Positions 40,757 through 53,319 of a stretch of 64,000 bases of DNA are shown here, piece by piece; the stretch's first letter is position 1, and every line of letters starts with the position of its first letter. The DNA lies in contig NW_017803280.1 of NCBI RefSeq assembly GCF_001625305.1, forward strand, positions 327,694 to 391,693. The letters run 5' to 3'. The position numbers were made by a program, and so were the translations under genes. The stretch is from Branchiostoma belcheri (lineage: Eukaryota; Chordata; Leptocardii; Amphioxiformes; Branchiostomatidae). Under the pieces are notes generated by a model that saw only the letters and a program-made list of their open reading frames with translations, ran no database searches and was not told where the DNA came from.

Positions 40757-41368
40757 TAAGGGAAAAAACAAACATGGCAGCATCTATATTAATTAACACC
40801 TGTTAGATCTTGAAACACATTACTTTGTAGGATTAATTTTGTGCTAAGTCAATTACAGGACTAGCATACAAACATGCAAGCAAGAATGTTACAAACATAA
40901 TTATTTACCACAAGTAAGGACATTGAACTATGGCTATATAATTATATAGACCACTATGCAGCATGGTTGCAGATCTGACACAGAATCGTTAGGTGTATTA
41001 TTCTCAAACATTTAAATGGGACAAATATAGTGCTATATGTGTGTTTCTTTTAAAGTATATACACCATAAATTGTCAGATATCTGTTGCAGCACTGTGCAA
41101 GCTGTACTCCATAAACATTCAAAGTTTCTCATCTATGCATTTAGCTACATTGTAGATAGTGAACAACACTACTGTAATTCTGTACAGCCGAATAGTCACA
41201 CTGGTCAGTAACTATAGTTAAACTAGGCAGAAATTTCCCAATTTTCAAATTGTCCTATTTCTGTGCTTCAATTCTTACATTGTAGTGTTTCTGAATAGTG
41301 TATTTTGCTACCGTTATATACAGTATATATTATGCTTTTTTCAATGTTTGTTAGTGCTGAGAAGTTGC

Positions 41369-41633
41369 TCAAGGTTTTTCGTTGGCATGAAGTCTCATGT
41401 GTTTTAAGATGTATTTCTTATTAGCCACCTTGTACCCACACAGTCCACACGTGTAGCCTTGCTCATCAATGTGTTTAGCCAGATGGCGATCCAGTGTTAA
41501 CTTCTTTGTAGTTGAATAATCACACTGGTCACACTTGTAGCGTTTTTCACCAGTATGAGTTCTCATATGCTGGGCTAAGGTAGACTTTCGAACTGTGCTG
41601 TATCCGCACGAACTTTCCAAACAAGGTAACTGT
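41369..41633 (-). pseudogene. C2H2 zinc-finger terminal exon or remnant
   Basis: The minus strand encodes about three fingers: CLESSCGYSTVRKSTLAQHM with RTHTGEK linker, YKCDQCDYSTTKKLTLDRHL, and YTCGLCGYKVANKKYILKHM, then a stop after NEKP. The first finger has a CX4C spacing and the second linker (HIDEQG) is degenerate. The fingers resemble the large tandem ZNF family of lancelets, which bind DNA. A possible acceptor (GATTTCCACAG at about 41634) would make it the last exon of a gene with upstream exons to the right, but I found none before 42990. It is therefore either a terminal exon with unseen partners or a fragment. Confidence 0.5.
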
Positions 41634-42508
41634 GGAAATCGCTACCAAAAAGGGCAACACCTGGGCGGAAGGTATGTCATCAAGAGACGTCATCGAATCT
41701 TATTTAATTTGTTTCCTCCCTCCGATATTTTATGGCGTGTCCTTGGTGAATTATTCAATGACTGGGGCTCTGCAACTGCCCGTACCGGTACCGGAATTTT
41801 AAAGGAAAGTAATCAACACATATATATTTTTGTGCCCATTAAAAGTATTGATAATTAAGATGGGTCATTTTTGCTGTATTCTAAATTTGGACCTTTTTTG
41901 CTGTCATACTAGATCATGAAAGATTATATTTGTATTCTTGTGTTTTTCATTTTATATACTCTTATGCTTGACTGGTATCAATTTTGACCACGGGAGAAAG
42001 CGAATCGTCGGCATAGGACTTTGGATATTTTAAAAGTTTTCTTCAGATGTAATGTGGCGGGGTGACCTCGAGTTCTACGCCTCACACAATCACCTTACTT
42101 GGTGCGGTACATCCCTTGATGCAGTCCCAGTAAAGCGTGCAAAACTGGCTGACTTGCACCACAACCTTTCTGTCCATTGTAGTGAACTTTGGAACAAATC
42201 GCGATCATTTCACTTTATTGTGTTTAAAGGTATCACAGTGGTTCAACATGTAACGCGTGCAACTGAAAAGTTTTGAAGCCTTTTGACCAAATATCCATGG
42301 TCCGTAACTCTCTCTGTATGTTTGGGTTGTTAACACTGCTGAAGGCATAAGCGTTGGGACTTTTATGGTTTTGAGTGGAACACGTTCTAATGGTTCAATG
42401 TCCAACCTGTAGTCATGCCAACATTGTCTACTGATAGGATTACATGTATGTACTTCGCTGTACCGGTTAGAGGCGCTTCAGGCTAGAATCGACACTCTGT
42501 GTACTTAA

Positions 42509-42908
42509 GGCCACAGAAAGTCATTTTTATGGATGACATCAGCGCGCGCATTAATTTTCGCCTTATTTTGGAAAGAAAAAAAAAGAAATTTTGTTGCCCT
42601 CAGACAGTGGTCAACATGCCGAAAATGGGCAAAGATGTCCGCTGCCATGCCGGAAGGTGGATGGCAGGCAGGAGACAAGCAAAAGCTCTGATTTTATGCC
42701 TTGTTTCTCTACTGTGATGCAGTGATACGTGATGTTGGCTGTGTATATGTGATGTTCCAACTGAATCAAAGCCATTTGTACAATTTTTTATTCAAAATTT
42801 TAAAATGTGGGAACCTTGTTTTTTCGGCCCGTCTTGTTTTTTTCGCCCGCTCGCATTAGATTTGGAATCTGCGGTGGATGTCATCCATAAAATTTACTTG
42901 CTGTGGCC
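42509..42908. mobile_element. Harbinger-like MITE, variant C, second copy
   Basis: Ends GGCCACAGAAAGTCATTTTT and AAAATTTACTTGCTGTGGCC with TAA/TTA flanks; shares ATGGATGACATCAGCGCGCG with the other variants. It ends about 80 bp upstream of the BHMT-like start codon. Confidence 0.8.
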
Positions 42909-42989
42909 TTAAGTTAAAGTCAGCAGAAGTCAGCTAGTCACGGCACAGCTTGTGGGAGACAGGCTATTAAAGACAAGCGACGAGCAAAC

Positions 42990-45900
42990 ATGGCGTCCAA
43001 ATCAAAAGGTGGGCCAGCCAGTCTGTAACTGTAAAACAGTAGGTTGGTGAAGCCCTAACTTGTAGGTCACTGGTATGTTCAACACCTCAGGACCTAAATT
43101 ATGTGACCTTGCGAATGATGAAGTAACGTACAAAGTACAGTTTGATTTGAATGTGTCCGACCAAATGCGCTTATGTGAGGGAGTGACTCGTTGTTGTTAT
43201 TGTTGTTTTTATTCTTATTTGTGAATGATTTGTTTTGGTGTTGTCTGCAGGTCTGTTAGAGAGGTTCAGAGACGGGGAGGTGGTTATATGTGCGGAGGGA
43301 TATCTGTTTGAGTTCGAGCGACGCGGCTACCTGCAAGCCGGCACGTACGTACCGGAAGTCGTCATCGAGCACCCGGAACTGGTGGAGGCTCTGCATAGGG
43401 AGTTTGTGCACGCCGGTAGCGATGTGGTGCTGGCCTTCACGGTACGTACTGCAAAGAACGTCTTATACGCATTTAGACTGAAAACAGTATTAAAAAAAAG
43501 TCTTATCTGAAAATGTTGCGGGAAATGACAGACCATTACTCAAGTCACGTACCAGAGGGTCACGTGAACCAAAAGATTGGTCATTCGGACCTGATTAAGG
43601 CTACAGTAGTACCGACAACCAAAATTGGATGACGATTCTACGCTGTGTTGAAATGAAGTTTCGCTCTCGCTCTAGTTTTGTGCCTGAATGGGTTATGGCT
43701 AGGATCAAGAGTGGTTCTGGATTGTCTACGCGCATCCACGATTCATCCTATGTTCTGGATACGCCTCAGTATTATCCAGGACCGTGCCTTGGCATGGTAT
43801 TTCTGGATAAAGCATGGTTCTTGCTAAAGCACGGTTATGGCTAAAGCACGGTTCTGGATAAAGCACGATTCTGGATAAAGCATGGTTCTAGATAAAGAAC
43901 GGTTCTGGATCAAGCACGGTTCTAGATAAAGCACGTTTCTGGCTGCAACATGCCCCTACAGTTCTACTTGCACCGTGAGAAGCTGCGGCTGATCGGTCGG
44001 GAGGCGGACCTGGAGCGGCTGAACCGGGCGGCGCTGCGGCTGGCCAGGCAGGTGGCGGACGACACCGGCACCCTCATGGCGGGAAACATCTGCAGCACCA
44101 ACATCTACGACCCGACGGATCCGGCCTGGGAGCCGGCCGCGCGCGCCATGTTCAAGGTTAGAAGACCGCGAGGCCACAGATTACTTAGTAGTTCCCTAAA
44201 CTCATTTCTTTTAACTTAACACACCCTGATTCTTTTAACAGAACCATGTCTATCGAGTTCTTATGCCTGAATGGGTTATGGTTAGGACCAGGCACGGTTC
44301 TGGATAGTTTCCACGTATCCAAGAACGTAGATTTGCCCCAGGCACTGTTCTAAATACGCATAGACTACTATACAGAATTGTGCGTGATCATGATTCAGGA
44401 TAGCATGGTTCTGAATAAAGCACCGTTCTGGATACCCATGGACTATCCAGAACCTTGCGTGATCATGATTCAGGATAGCATGGTTCTGATTGAAAGCACG
44501 GTTCCTGATACTACTGGGGTTGTTTCTGAACCCCCTGACAGGAACAGATCGAGTGGGCCGTGGAGGGCGGAGCGGACTTCATCTACGCCGAGACGTTCTT
44601 CGCCTACGCCGAGGCCCGGCTCGCTTTGGACTGCGTCAAACAGTACGGCAACGGTGAGACTCCTTACACACACTGTTCCCGAAGTGTCTGTCTTTTCTGT
44701 TAGTAGATAGTTATACATGCTCATACAGAAGTTTGTTGCTATTAGGTACGACTCGTGATCAGTTTTGTCGTATTTTGCCTTGTACGAATGTTCAAAACAT
44801 TTCTTTATTCCAACATTTCATGACCAAACATGGCGACGGCACACTCAAGATATATCAACTTATTTTATGCCGCCACGAACACAACGTACAAATATAGGAC
44901 AGGACAATACTCATCTTCACTTGAGTTAAGTGAGGAAATTCGTGTTAAGTGCCTTATTAATTTCCCAAGGGCACAAGATTGGTGGTATGTCAGAATTGAA
45001 CTCGAACTCGGGACCTCTTGGCCGCTATGCCGCACGACCCCACTTCAAAACATTGTCAAGTCAGAACGATTTTTGGCTGGGCATTGTCAAACAGTACAAA
45101 AACGGTCAAGATAAAGTTAAACATGCTCACAAAGAAGTTTGTTTTTGATTGAGACGACTTATCTTTGTAGCATTGGAACAAAGTTAAGCTGCCCTCGGCT
45201 ACATCTGCCTCGTATGGCTGAAAAAAGAAGATGGATGCCGTCTGAAAGCTTCTACGCTTCACAGGACGTAAGTCGTGTGTATCAGTCTAAATCTTTCCTC
45301 TCTAATGTTTACCTGTTTTCCCTCTCCCGCCCGGTAGGTTTGCCGGCTGTTGTCAGCATCAGTAAGCACCGCGGAGACCTGCTGTTTGACGGGGTTCCGC
45401 TAGAGGACGCGCTGGAGCGGCTGGCGGAGGCCGGTGCGGCGGCCGTCGGACTGAACTGCGGGCGCGGCCCGTCCACCATGCTGCCGCTGCTCCAGGGACT
45501 CAAGGACAAGATCAAGGTTGGTGCAGCAACACTGGCTGGTTAAGGGACAGATCTCGAGGGGTATGGGGTCAGAATGTGTTGATAAGTTGCCAGAATACAA
45601 TGTTTCCATACCCCGTTCTTCCCTCAAAATATTAAACAGAGTAGTGCCACAACAAAATCCTTCAAGATAGACATTTACATTGTATCATTATGGTAAAAGC
45701 TAACTAAAAAAATATCCCTATTGACATAAGCGACAAAAATTACACCAAAAGATAAAACCACAAACGATTTCATGGAGTGATGATGTCTACGACTTCTTGT
45801 TTTTCCTGTATTGCCGCCGTGCATCAGAACTCAGACGCTCTAAGCGTGAAAACAGACAATAAGAACATGGTATAGAAGATATACTTTCGTGGTCTTAAGA

Positions 45901-47754
45901 GACCGAGGAAATGCCTACTACATGTGTCGTACTGCCGCCCTGCAGGTGCCGCTGGTGGCCGTGCCCGTCCCGTACCGCACCCATCAGGACAGCCCGCACT
46001 TCATGACGCTCAAAGACCCGGACGGTCAGGCTAACACACAAATTTAAATATAAACCCAGCATGAAGCAAGTTTAACCCTACCTAGACCGGGCTTTTTTTG
46101 ACATGGGGGGACCGGGGGGGGGGCTCTTTTGACCCCCCCCCTAACGAACTCGCGAACGGTATGTCGTATGACCACCAAATTTTCAGAGAATGGTGTACTA
46201 GTGAAAATTTATCATATCTACAATTTTTATGTCGTTATGATGTAATATGACGTCATTATGACGTCATTAATGTGATTTTATTGGCCAAAACCGTCTAAAT
46301 AGGTTTTTCCCTGAAAACTAAATGGTATTCAACGTAACTGTACCAAAAGTGTTTATGACAGAATATGATGGTGTACTAAGCCTTATGTTGCCCATAGCAA
46401 CACCGGTGACGTCATAAAATGACGTCATGCATATTTAAGATATCCGCCATCTTGGATCATCAATCTTGAATTTTCAAAAATAGTTTTTTTCATGATAAAG
46501 CCTAAAATACATCGTAAACATACTAAAGACCTTCATTTAAACCTTTTTTGGAAAAAGAAATGGAAGTATTGATGAAATTTTAATGAAAATAACCTGTATA
46601 TACCTGTTCTAATGATATGGTCCGCCATCTTGGATTTTGGCCATTGACGTCATCAAATTAGCATAAATTATGCATATTTAATGATAAAATTTACATAAAA
46701 TTATTTGGGGTGTTATTAATATTAGAAACTATGAGTAACTTGACATAAAACCCATAAAATTCTATTGTTGAAACAAAAAGTACTAAATTTAGCAAAAAAT
46801 GCCTGTCAGAAACCCGTTGCCATGGCAACACAAAAAATTATTATCTTATTCCAATGATAGAGAATTGTTGCCAACAATATTCTAGGAAAAGTCACCAAGT
46901 TTGGCCGTTCTACGGCTAGCCGTTCAGACACTAGGTGACATCAAAGTTGCCGCGGGCACTTTTAGCCCCCCCCCCGGTCTAGGTAGGGTTAAACTGCAAT
47001 TTACAACATATTGGACTCACCCAAAATTTTCGACTGTACAACTCCAGTCTTTGTCAAGCAATGAGCAATCCATCGATGATAGACCACAGATAAACCTTGT
47101 TGTACAACTTACAACGTATAGCACATATATATCGCTACCAAAACAAACGTACTGAGACTTAGCCACTTTGTAAAGACGTAAGGATGTGCAAATGGACAAA
47201 TTTCTAGCGTTTACAAGAAAATTTGTTGTTCGTGAAAGAATTGTAGCCTCCATAGTATGCCAAAAACTGGGGATTCTGTGGGTCTTTAGGATATTTTCTG
47301 GTTGCATATAGACAACAAAGCCGGCCTGGTTGAATTACCCCCGTTTTTAGAACTGGACTAATCAGAAAACAGCCGAAGACCACCAAACCCCAAGTTCTAT
47401 AAGCCTGCTACGGAGGCTGAAAGAATTGTCTCCAATGCGGCTGTCATCGTGTGACTGTATGTGACCCCGTGTTTTCCTGCAGGTAATCTGGCGTTCCCGT
47501 TGGACCTAGACCCGTGGCTGTGCAGCCGGTCTCAGATCGCCGCCTGGAGCGCCCGGGCGTACGCCCTCGGGGTCCGGTACCTCGGGCTGTGCTGCGGGAA
47601 CGCCTCGCACTTCACCCGCGCCATGGCTGAGGCGCTGGGCCGCCAGCCGCCCGCCAGCCGCTACACGGCCGACATGACCAAACACGCATACTACGGGACA
47701 GACCCCGCGCTAATCAAGTTTAACACGGAACAAGTCCGTAAAACCAAGTTCTGA
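42990..47754 (+). CDS. Betaine-homocysteine S-methyltransferase-like enzyme, seven exons
   Basis: Exons 42990-43008, 43251-43441, 43962-44156, 44542-44653, 45338-45516, 45946-46024 and 47483-47754 join in frame to 348 residues. The start MASKSKG sits in a good context (AACATGG). Family blocks: [63 protein letters not shown] (catalytic-site Glu), VGLNCGRG and [11 protein letters not shown], which supply the three zinc cysteines. BHMT moves a methyl group to homocysteine to make methionine in the cytosol. Here the residues matching human Asp26 and Trp44 are Ala and Tyr, and the C-terminal arm is about 60 residues shorter than in human BHMT (406 residues). The zinc core suggests an active thiol methyltransferase; the methyl donor is uncertain. 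A polyadenylation signal lies at 47946-47951. Confidence 0.9.
43800..43945 (+). repeat. Minisatellite in a BHMT-like intron
   Basis: About seven 17-20 bp units of the type AAAGCACGGTTCTGGAT run up to the next acceptor. Related looser copies occur at 43670-43800 and 44230-44500 (AGCACGGTTCTGGATA, GATAGCATGGTTCTGA). Confidence 0.8.
44838..45045 (-). mobile_element. tRNA-derived SINE, family B, degraded, minus strand
   Basis: Minus-strand GTCGTGCGGCATAGCGGCC head, AGTTCGAGTTC B-box-like and AAGGCACTTAACACGA core; the tail reads TTGATATATCTTGAGTGTGC. In a BHMT-like intron. Confidence 0.7.
46072..46992. mobile_element. TTAA-flanked 913-bp element with 16-bp inverted ends (piggyBac-like)
   Basis: TTAA at 46072-46075 and 46989-46992 encloses perfect ends CCCTACCTAGACCGGG, each followed by a G/C run. 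The interior is AT-rich with repeated TGACGTCAT and CCGCCATCTTGGAT phrases and no long frame. It fills most of the last BHMT-like intron. Confidence 0.85.
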
Positions 47755-48510
47755 TGTACCGACCCGACTCTCGTCAAGTTTAACATCCTCTGACCGAGTT
47801 TGACGGCCTGAGACCCGCTACTTTTGATGACTGATGACTGGTTTATTGATAAAAACATTTTGCAGCCCGGAGGCTGAATTGCATGTTTCATTACATTCCT
47901 TGCCCACCGTAAGAAGTTTTAAAAAATCATTCCAGCTAATTTGTGAATAAAATGGAAATGCAACTTCTACATACATACATGACAAAAAAAAATTAATATT
48001 TACATTTATAAATCGTTAAGGAGTTTCACAATGTAGGGCAAGGGGCTCTTGGAGTAACGCCTCGTACGTGCTACAATACCGTCAAATTTGTTTGTTTGCC
48101 TTGTTGACCTGCCTGTTACTTCGCCTCTTGTTTGAGGAAGCCAGTGATGAAAGAGAGTTGATTTTTTTTTCTGAACTCTCGGCACAAGTTGTTGTGGAGG
48201 CTGTGTAACCTCAGTACTTTACATGACTGTTCGTACGAGAGGTATAATCATATTTTTCGAGATAACCCCGTACTTCCCGTCTTGCTACAAGTCAGGCGGG
48301 GAGCTTGGGCCGCTATAGTGATGTGTTCTGTGTCCTTACACGAACTTGACTTTGAATTTCTTGTCATTCATACAACCAAACTAGACAAGATGTGAAACTT
48401 GGCCAAATTTTATTCCACAATGCACCTATTCAAAAACAAAAAAAAAGTCGAGCCCTGCCTGATAGCAATAAACGAAATAAACTAGACAAATTCACTTGAT
48501 ATCGTATAGG

Positions 48511-48516
48511 TTTATT
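48511..48516 (-). terminator. Possible polyadenylation signal for the 48870-51077 gene
   Basis: TTTATT on the plus strand reads AATAAA on the minus strand, about 355 bp past the stop codon. Confidence 0.35.
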
Positions 48517-48869
48517 TTTATTACTGCCAAACCTCAAATGATTTTACACAGCATGAACACATCAACATATTATTCATAATTTACACGTGATGATCGCTAA
48601 CTGGTTAGCAATGCACAAAAGTGAAATAAAATTCGGCGTCTAATTCGTCAACCACCACATATAAAGATCTAATTAAAGGATTGACTAATGCAACATTAAT
48701 ATTCTATAGGTATGCACACTTCAAAGCTGTGTCAGATATTTTTGACAATGTGTCTATAGTATTTGCTTTTTTTTAATGTGGAGGTCTTATGATATCGATA
48801 CAAATGTATTATATAGCAGCAGGAGCGGTATTTCCAGTATGTTAAATCGTCTTTCGCAAGGCACTCTGG

Positions 48870-51077
48870 TTAATGAAGCTTGAACAGGCGGTTGGTGAGA
48901 AACATGTCGTCTGCAAATCTGAAATAAAATGAAGGTAGTCAGAATCAAAATGTAGCAGGTTATAGGGAAAATATGCGATAAATAGTTTGCGAAACATCCT
49001 CATTAGGACATCAATGTAAAAATAGATAATTATATTCAACAAAATTACGGTACTTTCGTACGTACTATAAATACACAGAAGTAAACAATGGTTTCAGCAT
49101 ACTATATGAACAGGGTGTATGATTTTATCAGTATATTGGCTTAAATAGTATTGTTTCTAATATCGAAGCATATACTTTAATGTATTTACTTATTTACAAA
49201 CTATTACTTTAGTGTAGGGACATACAGCCGAGTAGTTTTAGTTAATTCGGAAAGTAGATTTCATATATACAAAATATAACTTAATTTCACAACAATTGTA
49301 CTGGGTGCAAAGTATGGCATCTACTAGCCATCCTCTGTAGTTTTGGCCCGCTCCCTAATGTCGCTTGCTACCACGAAAAAAAAAAAACGGTACCCAGGCT
49401 AGGCATCTACTGGTACACAACTACAATTGTATAAGGCTATCGAAACATACGCCTAATATATGATGGGAATGAGCTTTTACAGTTATTACAAAACTGACCT
49501 TGTCATTGAACTGTTGATGATTGGGAATCGTCTCTGCTGAGATGACGTCATGTTGGGCGGGTCGGCCATGGCGGTGCCCCAATCAGGAGGGCCGTTACGG
49601 AGGGGTCTGCCCCGGGACGGCAGCATTTGTCTCAGGGTCGACCATTCCTCGCACCGGGTACTCGTGGTGGAGACGTATGGGGCGGTTTCTTCGGTAGCCC
49701 GCGTCACCTGAAGTTCATGATTAATGATATATTAACTCAAGTTATTGTCATGAAAGTTCATCTGTGTTGTTTTACATGTTTTACATACTTAACATGTTTA
49801 AAGTTAAAACTTTTGGTCCATCACAAAAATTTCTCTTTCGACCAGTCACTCTGGTCTTCCTCAGTAGACTGACCCAGTGAGGCTTGTCACGTGGCTTCTT
49901 TGAAGTGTGACGTGAACACTGGGTAACTCAAGTTATTTTTGGATTTTTTGGAACAGAGTCGTGTTCTATTTGGGTCACCTGAGGTGACTATTGGATTGTT
50001 TAAAGTATGGATTAGGATGAATAATGACCCGGTTATGACGCTACTTGTGACTTAAAGCGTCATAAGGAATGTGGAATGGAGCCGTCTGATTGGTCAAAGT
50101 CACCCGGCTATATGATAATGTAAAACAATTTTTGATTTGCGATTCTGGATTTGATTTGCGATACGGTGTGCGTATACATGTAGTTGTAAGGGTTATCGTA
50201 AAATGGAGGTGCTGGGTATATACGTAAATACACCAACAGGGATATGTAAAAGCGTAAATTTTCAATATCATCAAAATTTATTAACAGGTAAGTTCTCAAA
50301 CTTTTCTTGAACAGGGACTACAATGATAGGCAGAAACGCTTACCGGAAATATGGCAATGATATGTCAAAATCTTAAGACAAACAGATGCGATAAACATAG
50401 TGGCAATTATTTTGGTGTGTGTGTGTGTGTGTCTTTCTAATGGATCTTGTAATGTACGCGAAGACCGTAAGATGTCGCTGCTGTTCCACCTGTCGCAATA
50501 ATAACCCGTAAAACAAGTTTTAGCCGACAATGGTTTGTGCAAAATTGCAAAGTGGTTATCTGATTCTGGTGGACTTCAACATAACAACTCAACACATAGA
50601 TTGATGTAATATAAATCTTCAGTTCTGTTTTCTTCTGTTTTGACATTTGTAAATGCCATGGTTGTTTTAAAAACATATCGACAGACGTGTAAACAATAAG
50701 TGTTACCGGTAAATGTAGGGCAAGAAAGTACATTTAGATAAAATGTTGGCAGCATAATGAAACATACATGAGTCTTCTAACACACAAAGATAACATTCTG
50801 CGTATATAAAACGTAAGGATGGCACACATAAGCCCACCTTTCGTAGTGACACCTCGCTAGGCTGGACCCAGTACGGAGGTGCCCCGGGTAGACGGTCCAG
50901 TTGCAGGGGCTTGTGCCGGGGAACGGGCATGGAAGGCACTGACTTACTCCTCAGATCGTTCGGGTCGTACGCCCTGGTCACCCACACCGTCTTATCGGGC
51001 GCCCCGCTGACCCCATGCCGGCTATAGTTGTACTTAAACGCGCCGAACGCACCATTGTAGATACTAGGCGCCGCCAT
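48870..51077 (-). CDS. Unrecognised small basic protein, three exons
   Basis: Exons 51077-50838, 49707-49499 and 48918-48870 join in frame (donors GTGGGC and GTCAGT, acceptors AACTTCAG and TTATTTCAG) to about 165 residues. It opens MAAPSIYNGAFGAFKYNYSR, continues AYDPNDLRSKSVPSMPVPRH, then TRATEETAPYVSTTSTRCEE, and ends FADDMFLTNRLFKLH. It has no signal peptide or membrane span and is rich in Pro, Arg and Ser with short aromatic motifs. I do not recognise a family. Such small, intrinsically disordered basic proteins with NYSRHG/PxYW motifs are common among ciliary microtubule inner proteins, which is only a suggestion. It is convergent with the BHMT-like gene. Confidence 0.75.
49920..50120 (+). 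repeat. Third copy of the 38.3/38.9-kb repeat unit
   Basis: Shares AACTCAAGTTATTTTTGGAT, CGTGTTCTATTTGGGTCACC and GTCTGATTGGTCAAAGTCAC with the units at 38312 and 38898. It ends CCCGGCTATATGATAAT; the reverse of this phrase is recognisable at 9722-9765. It lies in intron 1 of the small basic protein gene. Confidence 0.65.
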
Positions 51078-51372
51078 CTTTACTCGCAGTTGCGTTGCTA
51101 TGCCGGTTGCTACGGACGCGACGTCACTCGGGCTGCCATTGTTTTGACGTGGATTTTGGAACGTGTGTGCTTGTGTCGGGGTTACCTGGGGTTACGGCAC
51201 CGCAAGCCTGGAATTCTTTTCACCTATGCCCTATCAATTGTATGGCACTACAATTAAACGGAATAGATAAAGAAGCACCAATAGCAGTGAAGAAAAAAAA
51301 CAACATTCCGATTGTTGACCCGTTGGTATACGCATGCATAGGGTCACACCTTGGCACAACAAATCATTGTTA

Positions 51373-51768
51373 GGCCATGTTGATTTGATTATATGGATGA
51401 CATCCTCTGGGAACCCCAAAACTGATGCGCGCGTGCGAATAAAAAAAAGTGTTGCAAAAAAATAAAAGTTATTTTCATTATGAAATCTACGTGGTCATGA
51501 GGGTTGAGCAAATGGCACAGAATATGGTTTGGCGAATAATCTAGTCTTCAAATTCATTTCTTTACAATTTCGTCTTTTTTCGTTTGATTTTGACATTCTA
51601 CAACATTGGTATAGTTTTTATTTTTTATTTTGTAACTTATGGTATATTTTTGCTCATTTTGCAACTGTTTTGTACGATTTACAGTATGGTTGAAAACTTT
51701 TTTTTTTGGAAACGGCCGAAAATTCATGCGCGCACGGATGTCATCCATATAATCAAATCAACATGGCC
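51373..51768. mobile_element. Harbinger-like palindromic MITE, copy 4
   Basis: Inverted ends GGCCATGTTGATTTGATTAT with TTA on both sides. Close match to copy 3 in reverse. Confidence 0.9.
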
Positions 51769-52637
51769 TTACCTTGCTTCAGTGCTGATGTTTCTCTTTT
51801 GCAACGCGTCTCATGCACATCATAAACGTACGTCAAACTGATAGAAGATATTTCGTTGTTTGTTCAGATTGTTTAAACAGCTAAAAAGAGTTGGATAGAG
51901 CTAACAATCGTGATATTAAAGATGTAATACAATCTGTTCAAAAATATTATAATAAGACAATGTTCACCATTTTAAATGTTAGGCGGACAGAGTTTCTTCT
52001 GCTTGTATTGAATAAAACGAAGTCAAACTCGGTAAAATTTTAGATCGTTGATTCAGAAGTTGTTTTTTTTTTCTTATATGATACGAATCTTTATTGCATG
52101 TTCTTGCCCAGATGGGCTAAATGCACAAGAGGATATACAGTATGCAAAACATGAGTATTGCATACTGGGACGCTATATTCTAATGCTAATTGCTAGGAAT
52201 TTATACATTATAACAATACTATATACTACCTATCATCTACTGTTAGTTGCCCTTTCTTCTCTCTTTCTTATAATAAGTAACAGTATTACTACAAGTACCT
52301 TGCAAATACTAGATAGCACTAGACAATACCTTTTAGTTCTCTGTATACATACAAAAAATATAACGTTAACGTCATTAAACACAAAAAGAAACGTGTTAAC
52401 TGCTGAAATCCATTCGTCCATGTATCAATGTCTGTACGTTTTCTTTTTAAACGATTGTTTCCATGTGCGTAATGTTTTATTATTCGCCGTTGAACCACGA
52501 AGGCAAGGCTCGCTTTTGTTAACTTTGTAAAAGAATTCCTCTCTGGGACGTCGGATAACATTAATTTTGCATGGGCTCAGAACAATCAGGTATTGTATAG
52601 AAGTGCTACGGACACGGACATTTACACATGTATTGTA

Positions 52638-53182
52638 TAAGGCCGTGTTTAAACGGAATCACCCAAGGCGGTTTACATGTGGTTTACCCCGAAGCCGGTT
52701 CAAGTGGCTCCATGTGAACGCTCCGAAATCACATTGAAAGCGCTTCGATCCCAAGCCACTTCTAGAGGTGGTTTCGAATCGGTTTCCCTGCATCGCAATT
52801 TGCGTCTGAACGCAATGTGATTTCAATGTGACTTCACCTGGTCATGGATTACGGGGTGATATTTCTTTATTCATATGCAATAACAATTTTTACGTGGCAG
52901 CAACTTAAAGAGCAGTAATGGTCAAATAATGTGTCCGTTCTAGGGCGAGCTTCACCGCCTCTGGCGGGACCACGTCGGCATTCGGCCGAGATACGCTGGG
53001 AGGGGGGCACCAGCAAGCAGGTCGTTGACCTCTGACATTAATAACACGCCACCTTGCGTGTTTTCATCAAACAACAATAAATGTAGCTCAAGTGAATTGT
53101 GATCGGACACGGTTTCACCAGATGTGAGGAATGTGAGTTACCCGAATCGCGGTTTGGGTGATTCCGTTTAAACACGACCTAA
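52638..53182. mobile_element. TAA-flanked inverted-repeat element, 539 bp
   Basis: TAA at 52638-52640 and 53180-53182. Left end GGCCGTGTTTAAACGGAATC then ACCC; right end GGGTGATTCC then GTTTAAACACGACC. The 3-bp TWA target and the GG start fit PIF/Harbinger. No transposase frame was seen. Confidence 0.8.
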
Positions 53183-53319
53183 GACGCAAGATAGTGCGTG
53201 TTGGCTTGTGCCACATGGGCATTCTCAAACATATTTTGCATCTATGGTTACAACGTTTCTATAACAAGTTGAAGGCCATGTTAAATTAACCCATAACAGA
53301 TATCATATCGATCTGTTTA

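Larger units (their letters stand above)
36584..41368. other. RPTP 3' flank / intergenic, repeat-rich
   Basis: No coding exon was found after the RPTP stop. The region holds two six-copy-family MITEs (36690, 40364), a variant C MITE (37660-38143), a tandem duplication (38227-39303), and an inverted repeat around a gap (39790-40130). A polyadenylation signal AATAAA at 39605-39610 could end a long RPTP 3' untranslated region, but this is not established. Confidence 0.5.

Noticed and set aside
52048-52530. 160-codon plus-strand frame
   Set aside because: AT-rich composition, contains a retroelement tail, no recognisable domain and no splice context.
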